Shown: positions 8,212-17,462 of the stretch, one piece after another | Position numbering within the stretch: position 1 is the first letter of the stretch | Layout of the letters: each line of letters begins with the position of its first letter | Assembly (NCBI RefSeq): GCF_016591975.1 | Contig: NZ_AP024169.1 | Span: 2,953,001 to 3,017,000, forward strand | Reading direction: 5' to 3' | Source of the DNA: Anaeromicropila herbilytica | GTDB taxonomy: Bacteria; Bacillota; Clostridia; Lachnospirales; Lachnospiraceae | Length of the DNA stretch: 64,000 nt | The notes under the pieces: model-generated | What the model was told of the DNA's origin: nothing | Seen by the model: only the letters and a program-made list of their open reading frames with translations | Database searches by the model: none | Program-made: the position numbers and the translations under genes

Positions 8212-8784
8212 TTACTTTCTAACTACAATACCGATGATTGGCAAATGATAAAGCTCTTCTTTCTTTTCCTTTCTACGATAAAAATTACTCAGATCTCTCC
8301 CTAATGTTAATGAGTGTTTATGTGCACCCCATGATAAGTCGTTTGTTACATCATATATAATTTCATCTACTGCTATATATGCTTTTCTGCCGTTTTTACC
8401 ATTAAAGTATGTTAAATCATCTATAGATAATTGCCTAATCTGTTGTGTACTTAATTGCATTTCTTCATATGTACTATCTTCTCCGTTTATAATATTATTT
8501 GTTATTAATTCCTCAGATTGATTTTCTTCTAAAGGGACCACATTTTTATTGATATTACCTGAATTCTCCTCTAGTACTTGATCTTTATCCTCATTCTCAC
8601 ATTGCTCTACACCATTTAAATTTCCTATTTGATATATCAAGGCTTCTGTCCTACTATTAATTAGATTCTCATATAAATCCTTCTCTTCGCTCGTTAAGGG
8701 TAAAGCCAACATCTTATTATAATAATCCATATCATTCTTAAATTGATATACGGTATTTCGAATGCAATCTGTGATACTTGCCAT
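8212..8784 (-). CDS. Cytochrome b5-like domain protein of the hydrogenase operon
   Basis: A 190-residue protein in two parts. The N-terminal about 55 residues look helical, followed by an acidic Asn/Glu-rich linker. Residues about 118-190 match a cytochrome-b5-like heme/steroid-binding domain (SIDDLTYFNGKNGRKAYIAV, then IIYDVTN, GAHKHSLTLGRDLS, LPIIG). The first axial-ligand histidine of the small prokaryotic forms corresponds to His155. The second, normally in an SPHG-like motif before LPxxG, appears to be Glu173, so bis-His heme binding is doubtful. Its ATG overlaps the protease stop as TAATG. It could be an electron-transfer or docking partner; the function is unproven. Confidence 0.6.
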   Translation of the reverse strand: MASITDCIRNTVYQFKNDMDYYNKMLALPLTSEEKDLYENLINSRTEALIYQIGNLNGVEQCENEDKDQVLEENSGNINKNVVPLEENQSEELITNNIINGEDSTYEEMQLSTQQIRQLSIDDLTYFNGKNGRKAYIAVDEIIYDVTNDLSWGAHKHSLTLGRDLSNFYRRKEKKEELYHLPIIGIVVRK

Positions 8785-9257
8785 TAATTATCTTTGCTCC
8801 CTTCTGATATACACCTTAATATATTGTTTGATACGTTATCAGCAATATCTTTGAATTTACTTCTCAGAACATCACTAATACCGATACCATAACCTATTTC
8901 ATAGATTTCGATAGCATATATGTATCCAGTCACTTTTGGGTAATACAATTTTAATAAGTCAAGAAAATTGTAACTATGTTGTGAATATACTTTTCTATTT
9001 GTATCCAAAGAATTGATTGCTATAGTAGTTATATCACCCGGAGTTTTCTTAAGATAGGAAGCATCAATTATAAAAAGCTGATCTTCTGATACAACACTAT
9101 TAATACAATATGATATATCTGTCTCTCCATAGATGAATTCAAAATTCTTATGAAGTATATCTGCATTAAAGCTTTTTTCTATTTGCTCTAATACCTCGAT
9201 GCCAATTCCATCATCTTTCATCAACGTATTTCCTAATCCTATAATTTTTACACTCAT
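8784..9257 (-). CDS. [NiFe]-hydrogenase maturation endopeptidase (HyaD/HybD/HupD type)
   Basis: Cleaves the C-terminal tail of the hydrogenase large subunit once nickel is inserted. The 157-residue protein starts KIIGLGNTLMKDDGIGIEVL, the family signature in which Asn/Asp/Glu-type residues sense nickel. IDASYLKKTPGDIT matches the second conserved acidic segment, and SQHSYNFLDLL holds the third ligand histidine. It follows the large subunit by 18 bases and is translationally coupled to the next gene (TAATG). Its target, the tail after DPCVSCATH of the neighbouring large subunit, is present. Confidence 0.88.
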   Translation of the reverse strand: MSVKIIGLGNTLMKDDGIGIEVLEQIEKSFNADILHKNFEFIYGETDISYCINSVVSEDQLFIIDASYLKKTPGDITTIAINSLDTNRKVYSQHSYNFLDLLKLYYPKVTGYIYAIEIYEIGYGIGISDVLRSKFKDIADNVSNNILRCISEGSKDN

Positions 9258-9275
9258 TATCTACCCGCCTCTTCA

Positions 9276-10664
9276 CTAGACTAGAATATCAATGGTTTTA
9301 TCAGTGCCTTCCCTTGTAATGATATGTGTGGCACAAGATACACATGGATCAAATGATCTTGCAATCCGCCCAATTTCAACTGGTTCATCTATATTATTTA
9401 ACTTTGTTCCAATCAATGCTTTTTCGATAACACCTGCCATCCCCTCATTACTCTTAGTTGAAAGATTCCATACAGATGGTGTAATTATATTATAATGTTG
9501 AATGACATGATTCTCTATGTTCACCCAATGCCCTAGAGTTCCTCTTGAAGTATCCGTAAGACCAGCACCTACGGCATTTTGGGGTATCTCATATTTCTTC
9601 TGATTACTTCTTAAAAGCTGAATGCGTGTTACGATTTGAACCATTATCCTTAATATCTTTTCTGTTTCCATTACTCTAGCAATATTTCTATCCAAACAGG
9701 AAGATCCCCCTTTATAATCACCTGTTATTTTAAGTCTCGCCAGTGGCCCAACTTCCATAGCAAGATTGTTATAGTGAGGAGATTTTATAAAGGAATAGGC
9801 GTCTTCTTTTTTCGTATCTGCAACCGTTGGATTATCCGTTTGATACCAAGCATATTTCACTTGTTCCGTTATTAAGTCTGGATTCAACGGACTTATTACA
9901 CCCTCTATTAAAACACTTGGTTTCACGTAAGTGATTTCTGCCTCGTCATAGGTATTAAACATCCCATAACTCATATAATTCGGATAGGAAATACCTTTTT
10001 CGAAATAATCTGGATAATATGTTGCCAAAACATTTGCATCCTCTTTCATACTCGTACTAACAAATGCGAGAAGCTTTTCTATAATGGAACGTACTTTTTC
10101 TAATTTATATGGATCAATATTGACAGTAATACCTCCAACAAAAATACCATGGCTATGAGGTGCTTTACCACCAAGCGTCGCTGCTCCTTCGTGAGCCATT
10201 CTACTAAGTTCAATACTCTCTACATAATGTCTCTCAATATTTTGATTAATATCTTCTGGTATACGATAATCGTGATACATTTGATCCGATGCCAACTTTA
10301 CGCTGTTAATCTTCGCATAATCAGGCATACTTAATAAATAGAAATGCCTTAAATGATTCTGCATAATTTCAAATCCATGTACTAAATCTCTAAGATAACG
10401 ATCATTCAAAGAAACTTCAATCTTAAGTGCATTCTCATCTGCTAATGCTGCTGTAACTGCATGAGCAGTCGAACAGATTCCACAGATTCTTTCAGTTATA
10501 AATATTGAGTCAAAGGGAAATCTATTTTTTAGTATCGTTTCAAAACCACGATACAATAGCCCACTAGTTCTGGCATCCACGATTGTATCATCTTCTATAT
10601 TCACTGATATTTCTAGAAATCCACTGATTCTTGTTATTGGATCAATAATAATTGTTTTGGCCAA
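9276..10664 (-). CDS. [NiFe]-hydrogenase large (catalytic) subunit
   Basis: Houses the Ni-Fe(CN)2CO site for H2 oxidation or evolution. The L1 motif RICGICSTAH has its cysteines at about 61 and 64, and the L2 motif DPCVSCATH has them at about 441 and 444. A 15-residue tail follows the L2 histidine, the expected substrate of the endopeptidase encoded downstream. I chose TTG at 10664, because AGGAGGAGA sits 6-7 bases before it and MAKTIIIDPITRISG is the usual N-terminus. The longer frame from 10694 contains that ribosome site. No membrane anchor or cytochrome b subunit is encoded nearby, so the enzyme is probably cytoplasmic. Confidence 0.93.
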   Translation of the reverse strand: MAKTIIIDPITRISGFLEISVNIEDDTIVDARTSGLLYRGFETILKNRFPFDSIFITERICGICSTAHAVTAALADENALKIEVSLNDRYLRDLVHGFEIMQNHLRHFYLLSMPDYAKINSVKLASDQMYHDYRIPEDINQNIERHYVESIELSRMAHEGAATLGGKAPHSHGIFVGGITVNIDPYKLEKVRSIIEKLLAFVSTSMKEDANVLATYYPDYFEKGISYPNYMSYGMFNTYDEAEITYVKPSVLIEGVISPLNPDLITEQVKYAWYQTDNPTVADTKKEDAYSFIKSPHYNNLAMEVGPLARLKITGDYKGGSSCLDRNIARVMETEKILRIMVQIVTRIQLLRSNQKKYEIPQNAVGAGLTDTSRGTLGHWVNIENHVIQHYNIITPSVWNLSTKSNEGMAGVIEKALIGTKLNNIDEPVEIGRIARSFDPCVSCATHIITREGTDKTIDILV

Positions 10665-10695
10665 GTTATCTCCTCCTATCGCCATCCTATCCATA

Positions 10696-11586
10696 TTAAT
10701 TTCTTATAAACGGTTCCATAGCATCTGGAAATCCAGGATTTGCACAACCAATACAGTTTGTGTTATTTCCAACTGGCCAATTGACATAACCATTCCATTT
10801 TCTTCTTGGACAATCCGTTCTCGTGATTGGCCCTCTGCATCCTATCCGAATCATGCATCCTTCATCTCCGAATTTTTCAGCGAAAATACCACTTTCAAAG
10901 AATCCTCTTCTCGTACAGTTATCATGTATTGTTACTCCATAGAATAATTTTGGCCTGCCCTCATCATCTAATTCTGGTATTTGTCCAAAGTTAACAAGAT
11001 AAGCTAAAGTTCCAATTACCCAATCTGGATGACTTGGACAACCCGGAAGCCTGATTATCTCTCGTTCTAGAACTTCTTTTACACTCTTTGAGGCAGATGG
11101 ATTGGGAGCAGCGGCTGATACTCCTCCATAAGAAGCGCAAGTACCAACTGCAATCACATATTTTGCTTTTTCGCCTGCTAACCTAATTGCATCTAAAGCT
11201 GTTATATATTTTCCTTTATAATTTGCAACAATGGTATACATACCGTCGTCCGCAGTTGAAACTGCGCCTTCTACTAATAATACAAATTCTGTATCTAATG
11301 TATTCAAAAATTTTTCATATGCACTTTCACCTTCTGCACCCATTAGTGTATTGCTAAACGTAATATTCACTAAGCTAGTCAAAGTGCTATATAACCCTGG
11401 ATTTTCTGCATCCATGAATGAAATGATATTACCAGAACATCCAGTTAGCTCTAACCATATCGCATTTAACTTCTTTTTATCAGTATTTTGTTGTATACTT
11501 AGATTCTCTTTGTCCAAATGAATGTTATTGCTGTTTTTTAACTTTGATAATTGCCATTCTTGTAATCTATCTAACAATCTATGCAC
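10696..11586 (-). CDS. [NiFe]-hydrogenase small (iron-sulfur) subunit
   Basis: Carries the iron-sulfur relay. LELTGCSGNIISFMDAENPG (about 45-64) is the proximal-cluster segment. It has CSGN instead of the CTGC of periplasmic group 1 enzymes. From memory, CSGN resembles cytoplasmic cyanobacterial-type HupS (group 2). Downstream cluster motifs are GTCASYGGV, RLPGCPSHPDW, HDNCTRRGFFESG, GCRGPITRTDCPRRKW and CIGCANPGFPD. There is no twin-arginine signal peptide; the first 40 residues are a charged helix-like leader. The GTG start at 11586 has AAAGGA only 2 bases away, so a slightly later start is possible. It is the first gene of the operon. Confidence 0.92.
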   Translation of the reverse strand: MHRLLDRLQEWQLSKLKNSNNIHLDKENLSIQQNTDKKKLNAIWLELTGCSGNIISFMDAENPGLYSTLTSLVNITFSNTLMGAEGESAYEKFLNTLDTEFVLLVEGAVSTADDGMYTIVANYKGKYITALDAIRLAGEKAKYVIAVGTCASYGGVSAAAPNPSASKSVKEVLEREIIRLPGCPSHPDWVIGTLAYLVNFGQIPELDDEGRPKLFYGVTIHDNCTRRGFFESGIFAEKFGDEGCMIRIGCRGPITRTDCPRRKWNGYVNWPVGNNTNCIGCANPGFPDAMEPFIRN

Positions 11587-11660
11587 GATCCTTTTACGAA
11601 TATATTTTATATATATTCTTTTTTTTAAGTTATATTACAGTTCTAGAAGAACTCTTACAT

Positions 11661-11694
11661 AATAAAAAAAGATAGATGACGATGCATCTATCTT
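11661..11694 (-). terminator. Intrinsic terminator of the chemoreceptor gene
   Basis: AAGATAGATG (11669-11678) pairs with CATCTATCTT (11685-11694). On the minus strand it is followed by a run of T (bases 11663-11670), just after the chemoreceptor stop at 11713. It separates the chemoreceptor from the hydrogenase operon, whose promoter must lie between 11587 and about 11660. Confidence 0.8.
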
Positions 11695-11712
11695 CCTTAT
11701 ATTCGATTATTT

Positions 11713-13413
11713 TTATAAAGTGAACTCGCTAAGCAATAACTGTAATATTTCAGCTTGAGCTACAAATGCTTCACTTGTAGATAAGCCTTCTTCAGAAGCT
11801 GCTGTATTCTCATCAACAACCATCATTAAGTTTTCAGCGAAATCTAATATTTCATTCAGTGATTCTTTTTCTCTATCACTTGCTTTTTGTATTATATCTA
11901 CAAATTCTGTTGTATTCAAAGTTGCATTAAGTATACCTTTAAATTTACTATTTGTCTCCTCAATAAGAAGCTCACCATCATAAATGGACTGTATACTATT
12001 TTTTATTAGTTCTTCCGATGATTTTGCTGCCATCTGTGACTGTTCAGCTAATTTGCCCATTTCTTCAGCCACGACGGCAAATCCTCTACCATTTTCTCCT
12101 GCTCTTGCCGCTTCTATAGAAGCATTTAGTGACAACAATTCTGTTTGTTTTGCAATCTGATGAATCGATCCAATTACAGTTAATACTTCTTTTGTCCTAG
12201 AAGCTATCGTATCGAATCCATCCACTAAGGAGGACATATAATTACTACCTTCTTCTGCTCTTTTCTTCATATCATAAGATAATTCACTCATTTGCTTCGT
12301 ATTTACTGCATTCTCATGTAATTGTTCTACAATCAATTGTATTTTTTCTTTTAATAAAGCTATAGATTCTGCTTGGTTTGTTGCTCCTATGGATAATTCT
12401 TTCGATGATAGTGCAATATGTTCTGCTCCTTCTCGAATCATTACAAAGGAATCTCTAACATTTTTAAGTATATTATTGAAATAATCAGATATCTTATTTA
12501 ATGCATCTTTCATCGGAATGAAATCACCAATATAATCTGTATCTACTCTAACTGTAAGATCTTTATTAGCCATAGAATTAAGAACTGTTGTTACACTAAT
12601 AATATAGCCTTGTAGCTGTAGTATTGTATGATCAATTGAATTACATAATGTACCAAGTTCATCCTCACTATCTACATTTATATCGATTGATAAATCTCCC
12701 ATAGCAACTCTCTTCATAGCTTGATTTATCGTTTCAACTGGTAACGTTATACTCTTTATTACGATTTTTGTAATCCTTAATGTACCTATGACTCCTAGTA
12801 AAAAAAGGATAATAAATAAGACAATACTAATTATTATACCAAAATCAGCCTCTTTAGTGAATATGCTAGCATATTGATTGGAGTTGATACTTATGAGATC
12901 AAGCTCTGATTCGATATGATCCAAAATAGGTGCATAATCATTTTTATATGTACTATATATTTCTTTACTATCACCATTTTTTGCACTTTTTACTATTTGT
13001 TCACGATATCGAATTCCTTTATCCATTTCTGTTCTTAAAGATTTAATATTTTTTGTTTCTTTCGTTTTGGTAAGTAGCTCTATATTTTTATCGATAACAT
13101 TTACTGATTTTTCAAATACCTGATATTCTAATTCTGACTCATTAATATACATATCCATTGTACTTTGTTGTTTTGCCATTGCAGCACGATGAATATTATT
13201 TACTATTTTTTGAAGTGATATTTGAGCTTTTAGAACATTGGAGTCCAAAGTATATGGACCTGTATGAAACTGATTGATTTTAGAATCTAGATGTACAAAA
13301 CCAATTAAGCCTACAATGACAATAATAAAAGTAATTAGTCCAATATAAAGGAATGTATTTTGTAATTTTTTCTTAATTGGTAAATTTATATATTTTTCTT
13401 TTAATTTTTTCAT
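11713..13413 (-). CDS. Methyl-accepting chemotaxis protein
   Basis: A 566-residue transmembrane receptor. The first transmembrane helix is at about 17-40 (FLYIGLITFIIVIVGLIGF). A four-helix-bundle sensor follows to about 185, then a second helix at about 190-212, a HAMP domain (about 213-270, ending near DSEDELG), and a long cytoplasmic coiled coil with the hairpin tip LLSLNASIEAARAGENGRGF. It signals to CheA/CheW. The sensor resembles the 4HB_MCP type, for which the ligand cannot be predicted. It is monocistronic, ending in its own terminator. No che or fla genes are nearby. Confidence 0.9.
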   Translation of the reverse strand: MKKLKEKYINLPIKKKLQNTFLYIGLITFIIVIVGLIGFVHLDSKINQFHTGPYTLDSNVLKAQISLQKIVNNIHRAAMAKQQSTMDMYINESELEYQVFEKSVNVIDKNIELLTKTKETKNIKSLRTEMDKGIRYREQIVKSAKNGDSKEIYSTYKNDYAPILDHIESELDLISINSNQYASIFTKEADFGIIISIVLFIILFLLGVIGTLRITKIVIKSITLPVETINQAMKRVAMGDLSIDINVDSEDELGTLCNSIDHTILQLQGYIISVTTVLNSMANKDLTVRVDTDYIGDFIPMKDALNKISDYFNNILKNVRDSFVMIREGAEHIALSSKELSIGATNQAESIALLKEKIQLIVEQLHENAVNTKQMSELSYDMKKRAEEGSNYMSSLVDGFDTIASRTKEVLTVIGSIHQIAKQTELLSLNASIEAARAGENGRGFAVVAEEMGKLAEQSQMAAKSSEELIKNSIQSIYDGELLIEETNSKFKGILNATLNTTEFVDIIQKASDREKESLNEILDFAENLMMVVDENTAASEEGLSTSEAFVAQAEILQLLLSEFTL

Positions 13414-13856
13414 AGTTAATCTCCTCTTTTGCTTTTCTTAAGCGTAACTAGAGAATGTAAACTATATATTAATTATTGGTAAATAACCGTTTATCTTTAT
13501 GTAAATTAATTATCTATGTATTACTTAATCCAACAATAAACTCGAATAAAAAAAATAGAGCTGTACATAACCTTTCCCACGGCCAATGTACAAGCTCTTA
13601 TCATTACATGAAAATTAATACCTTAATGTATTCATACCTTATAATTCAATGTCATTTGTTCATCGCTCTATAAAAATACTCCCCTCAAAGTATCTTATTG
13701 AGATTAATTTTAGTTTAAATGCATTACGTATCTATTCATTTCATTTACAATAGAATATTATCATAATACTCTCATTAATTGTGGTGTTTTGTCTAATATG
13801 CAAATATTTTGTCTTTTTGGTTGATTTCATTGTTTATTACGTTTCATAACGAATTC
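13414..13856. other. 443-base intergenic region
   Basis: It holds the minus-strand terminator listed at 13548-13597, about 260 bases after the response-regulator stop, and presumably the chemoreceptor promoter between 13414 and 13545. The stretch 13600-13856 is AT-rich 3' untranslated sequence with no gene that I can support. Confidence 0.6.
13548..13597 (-). terminator. Intrinsic terminator of the LytTR two-component operon
   Basis: GAGCTGTACAT (13558-13568) pairs with ATGTACAAGCTC (13586-13597) with one bulge. On the minus strand the hairpin is followed by eight T (bases 13549-13556). The orientation fits the response-regulator gene upstream on that strand. Confidence 0.7.
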
Positions 13857-14603
13857 TTAAAAATCAAAAAATTCCTTTAATTCCTTAACTTTCCCTCTGC
13901 TGAGTGGCACTACATCATTGCTATCTTTAAGAAACATATCATAAGTGTAATTGATTCTCGGCTTAAATTTTGATACTTTTTCAAGATTTACGATATAGCA
14001 TTTATGAGCACGAAAGAAATTTCTTTTCTTTAACTTATCTTCATAGAAACATAACGTTTTATTACCTCTATATATTTTATCCTTTGTATGTATATATATT
14101 AATCGATTAACTACTTCAAAATAATAAATATCATAAAAAGGTATAAGCACTACATCTTCGTCATCAAATCCACAAATAATATCTAATTCATATTTATATT
14201 CATTACTTAATCTTTCCACGCTATTATGAATCTCATTTTGTAATCTCATTTTATAAAGTGCACTATCTATTCTTTCCTTTTGAAAAGGCTTTAAAATATA
14301 ATCTACTGCATTCATCTCAAAGGCTTTTACAGCAAAATCATTAAATGCTGTAACAAAACATATCTTCGTATTCGGATATACATTAAGTACCTGCTCTGCT
14401 AAATACATTCCATTGATACTTGGCATTTCAATATCTAGAAATAAAGCATCAATGGGATTTTTCAGCAAATAAACTAAAGCTTCTATCGGATCTAGAAATA
14501 CCTTTTCCAAAGATATATTATCATAATCCTTTATAATATCTACCATATAATTCAAAGCATTTTTTTCATTATCCACTATTACAATTTTCATACTTACATC
14601 CAT
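13857..14603 (-). CDS. LytTR-family response regulator
   Basis: A 248-residue protein. The receiver domain (about 5-125) has acidic residues near DNEKN, the phospho-acceptor Asp in ALFLDIEMPSINGM, the conserved Thr/Ser region FVTAFND and the Lys of YILKPFQKER. A LytTR DNA-binding domain follows (about 140-245) with FFRAHKCYIVNLEKVSKF and PLSRGKVKELKEFF. It would be phosphorylated by the sensor kinase encoded 57 bases upstream. An alternative start lies 4 codons later (MKIVIVDNEK). Targets are unknown; LytTR regulators often control cell-surface or peptide-signalling genes. Confidence 0.88.
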   Translation of the reverse strand: MDVSMKIVIVDNEKNALNYMVDIIKDYDNISLEKVFLDPIEALVYLLKNPIDALFLDIEMPSINGMYLAEQVLNVYPNTKICFVTAFNDFAVKAFEMNAVDYILKPFQKERIDSALYKMRLQNEIHNSVERLSNEYKYELDIICGFDDEDVVLIPFYDIYYFEVVNRLIYIHTKDKIYRGNKTLCFYEDKLKKRNFFRAHKCYIVNLEKVSKFKPRINYTYDMFLKDSNDVVPLSRGKVKELKEFFDF

Positions 14604-14660
14604 GTATCCACTAACCTGCCATCCTAAATTATTTTAATCATCTTATTGATTTATTATTAA

Positions 14661-16529
14661 TTATTTTACTTCCTTAATAATTGGAATTTCAAAAAACACT
14701 TTTGTGCCTACATTAACAGTACTTTTAATATTTAATCTTGTTTGATAACACTTTATTAATCGATCATTAATATTTTTAAGCCCAATACCAGACTTGCAAT
14801 CTTTATCTAATAGTTTAGCAAGTATTTCTTCTCTCATTCCTACGCCATTGTCTGATACCATTAATTGAAGTTTATCCTTTATTTTTATTGCTTGTATTTC
14901 AATAGTAATATTATTATGAATTCTTGCATGCTTTATCGCATTCTCAACAATAGGTTGTAAGATTAATTGCGGAATCATTATGCCCTCGAATTCCTCAGGA
15001 ACTTTAATCGCTAATTGAATTGCATCCCCATAAGCAGCACTCTCTAATCGAAAATAAGACCTAATTAAATCTAGTTCTTCTTTCAATGTGTAAAATACAT
15101 TTTCGCGGTAATCAAATTTATGCTTTACTCTTAAAAAATTACAAAAATCCAAAATTAAATTTCTTGCTGTTGGTACAGATTCTCCCATAATACAATAAAT
15201 ATTATTTAAAGTATTGAAAAAGAAATGTGGTGCAATCTGCGCTTGTAGGAAAGCAATCTCCATATCTTTGGCTTGGTTTGAACTTATAAAGGCTTCTATT
15301 ATATCTTCTGATAATACATAGATTCCACAGATTGCAAAGAACAAAAGCCCTAAATTATAATTTCCAGCAGATACATATGCCAAATATATTTTATTCGCAG
15401 ACAGAATATCAATGCTTATTGTAAGTACCATAAATATAAAACCAAATGTTAATTTAATGGAGTGCTTCTTTCTTCTACGAATTGCTTTAATCAAGGTATA
15501 CATTATGTTTATTAAGTTTAGTATAAGAATTGTCATATATATTGAATCATCATATACAAAGATTCGAATTGGAAATATTATAACTGCTAATAAAAACAAT
15601 GCATTTACTGTTGAAATAATGCGCCAGCATTTTTTACATGTTTGTTCTCTATAAATTGACCTTATAAAAAATTGCAGAGAAAAAAGTCCCGTAACAAATG
15701 CAAAATATTGTAGTTTCGTAATAAGATTAAAAGGTATATCACTCCATAAATAGTTTAGTATATTCACATCACTAATTGATTCAAGTAGCATTGACGAGAG
15801 GCAAAACAAGCCAACATGTAAAAAATTAAATTTCTTCAAATCCGAATGATAAAGAAGTATCAAATATAGCCCAAGACCTGCAAATACACCTATTATAATT
15901 GCACTTTTTATAATGCCTTCATGAACATTATTCTGTATATTATTTGTTTGCCCTAGTAGAATACTACTAATAATACCGCCCTTATTATTATGGTAATTCG
16001 ATATCTTTATCTCTATATTAACATCAACTGTTTCTGTATAAAACGTAAGTGTTTGATACCTCCATGAAGCTGTTTCTGTTTTTAGATTTTTACCCAATAC
16101 CCCATTTGATGCAATAAACCTCCCATTAATATACACTTCATAGGCACTTGGAATATAGCGTAGGTCTAAACCATAATATCCGCTCTTGGGTACCTTTATC
16201 TGTAACTTATAAGTACCATAACCATACCTACCCATTTTTCTTGCAACCTTATTATTCTCATTCCATCGCCCAGGTACCATAATATTAATAGGTTCTTCAT
16301 TTGTATTATCCATAGGATAGAATTTCCATTCTCCATCAATTTCAGTTATAAAATTATTCAAATTATTATTCGATAAATCTATATATCCATTTTTAGCAGT
16401 GGTTGAATATTCGATTTTTTTATTCATTATCAAGCATATATAAAATATTAGTATAATAAATAGTATCATAATTAAAAGTCTTGCTGTTGTCTTTTTACTA
16501 TTTATCCTTTCATCTCCAAGGCTTTGCAT
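14661..16529 (-). CDS. Membrane sensor histidine kinase, 7TMR-DISM/LytS-like
   Basis: A 622-residue protein. An N-terminal membrane helix lies at about 15-36. An extracellular beta-rich jelly-roll-like domain follows (about 45-200; GKWKF-type DISM signatures such as GEWKFYPMD, GRYGYGTYKLQI, YEVYINGRFI). Seven membrane segments (about 205-415) come next, then a cytoplasmic kinase of the His_kinase/HATPase type (QAQIAPHFFFNTLNNIY with the phospho-His; LILQPIVENAIKHA N-box; DNGVGM and GIGLKNI G-boxes). The extracellular domain resembles carbohydrate-binding folds, so a sugar or cell-wall ligand is plausible but unproven. It is co-transcribed with the LytTR regulator. Confidence 0.87.
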   Translation of the reverse strand: MQSLGDERINSKKTTARLLIMILFIILIFYICLIMNKKIEYSTTAKNGYIDLSNNNLNNFITEIDGEWKFYPMDNTNEEPINIMVPGRWNENNKVARKMGRYGYGTYKLQIKVPKSGYYGLDLRYIPSAYEVYINGRFIASNGVLGKNLKTETASWRYQTLTFYTETVDVNIEIKISNYHNNKGGIISSILLGQTNNIQNNVHEGIIKSAIIIGVFAGLGLYLILLYHSDLKKFNFLHVGLFCLSSMLLESISDVNILNYLWSDIPFNLITKLQYFAFVTGLFSLQFFIRSIYREQTCKKCWRIISTVNALFLLAVIIFPIRIFVYDDSIYMTILILNLINIMYTLIKAIRRRKKHSIKLTFGFIFMVLTISIDILSANKIYLAYVSAGNYNLGLLFFAICGIYVLSEDIIEAFISSNQAKDMEIAFLQAQIAPHFFFNTLNNIYCIMGESVPTARNLILDFCNFLRVKHKFDYRENVFYTLKEELDLIRSYFRLESAAYGDAIQLAIKVPEEFEGIMIPQLILQPIVENAIKHARIHNNITIEIQAIKIKDKLQLMVSDNGVGMREEILAKLLDKDCKSGIGLKNINDRLIKCYQTRLNIKSTVNVGTKVFFEIPIIKEVK

Positions 16530-16719
16530 AGTGTCGTATATCGTCCTTTTATAGTTTTATTAGTATTATATCTTCTATCACAAAAAGTGTCTAGTTTAAC
16601 TTAGTACTTCAGTCAACATTTATCAATCCATCTAATGTATTCCATATGTTCTACTTATATATATCTTCTCTTATTACAAGATATATTATAATATTTCGAT
16701 TCAATTGTTATATCCTCAC

Positions 16720-16750
16720 AAAAACGTGCAGACACCAAAGGTTCTGCACG
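16720..16750 (-). terminator. Intrinsic terminator of the chemoreceptor pseudogene
   Basis: CGTGCAGA (16725-16732) pairs with TCTGCACG (16743-16750), followed on the minus strand by T residues. It lies directly downstream of the decayed chemoreceptor, so the 3' end of that gene has survived. Confidence 0.75.
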
Positions 16751-16768
16751 CCAAGCATAATTATATAA

Positions 16769-17462
16769 TTACAATCTAAACTTATTTACCATTGTTTCTA
16801 AACTATCAGATATCTCTTTTTCATTTGATACCATAGTCCCAATTTTATCAACAAGTTCTCCTAGACTATCAATATTTTGAATAATTACTCTGCTATTCTG
16901 TGCGGTATTTTGTGAAGCATCTGCAATATTTTCAATTGCTTCTCCAACTTCTCCAATGACCTTTTCAATATTCATTGTCATATTTGCAATCTTAGTTGCA
17001 GTTTTCTCAATATTCAAAGCATCTACCCCATATTGTTTCGCAACATCTACAAACATCTGATAATCCGGTGTGACTGTTTCTTTTACAAAAGATAATAGAT
17101 GGTTTGAGTTCATAATTAGATTGTTATAAGCATCATGGTTCAAACCAGATACCACTGCCAATTACTAAATCACTATCGAAAATAACCTTTCCCAACATCT
17201 CTTCATATTGTTTCAATTTAGTAGTTGAATATGTAGTACCAACATTTCTTGCAGTTTGTTCTGTCATGGTTGATACTTTTTGCATTTTCATTTCAATATC
17301 TGTCATGATACTTTTTAGTTCTGCATCCATATTATGAGTAATTTGCTCCTCAATAATTTGTTTACTATTATGATAACTTGTGAAACTGATAACTACCATA
17401 GATAATATAATTACAGATAATAGAACAGTTAGCATTTTACTACTTATTGTATTAAATCTCAT
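16769..17462 (-). pseudogene. Chemoreceptor pseudogene with internal deletion and frameshift
   Basis: The 5' part (17462 down to about 17120) encodes MRFNTISSKMLTVLLSVIIL, a membrane helix and the first part of a Cache-type sensor, ending GSGIWFEP and then a stop. The 3' part, in another frame, encodes the far C-terminus of a chemoreceptor (LLSFVKETVTPDYQMFVDVA... to VNKFRL). The rest of the sensor, second membrane helix, HAMP domain and signalling tip are missing. An intact relative would have about 600-700 residues; here only about 230 codons remain. A deletion joining the two parts out of frame near 17118-17140 explains it. The C-terminal type differs from the intact receptor at 11.7 kb. 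Confidence 0.85.

Noticed and set aside
16769..17161. Separate small chemoreceptor-like gene starting at 17161
   Set aside because: Its start is a TTG inside the frame-shifted remnant of the 5' part; it is the 3' end of a broken chemoreceptor.
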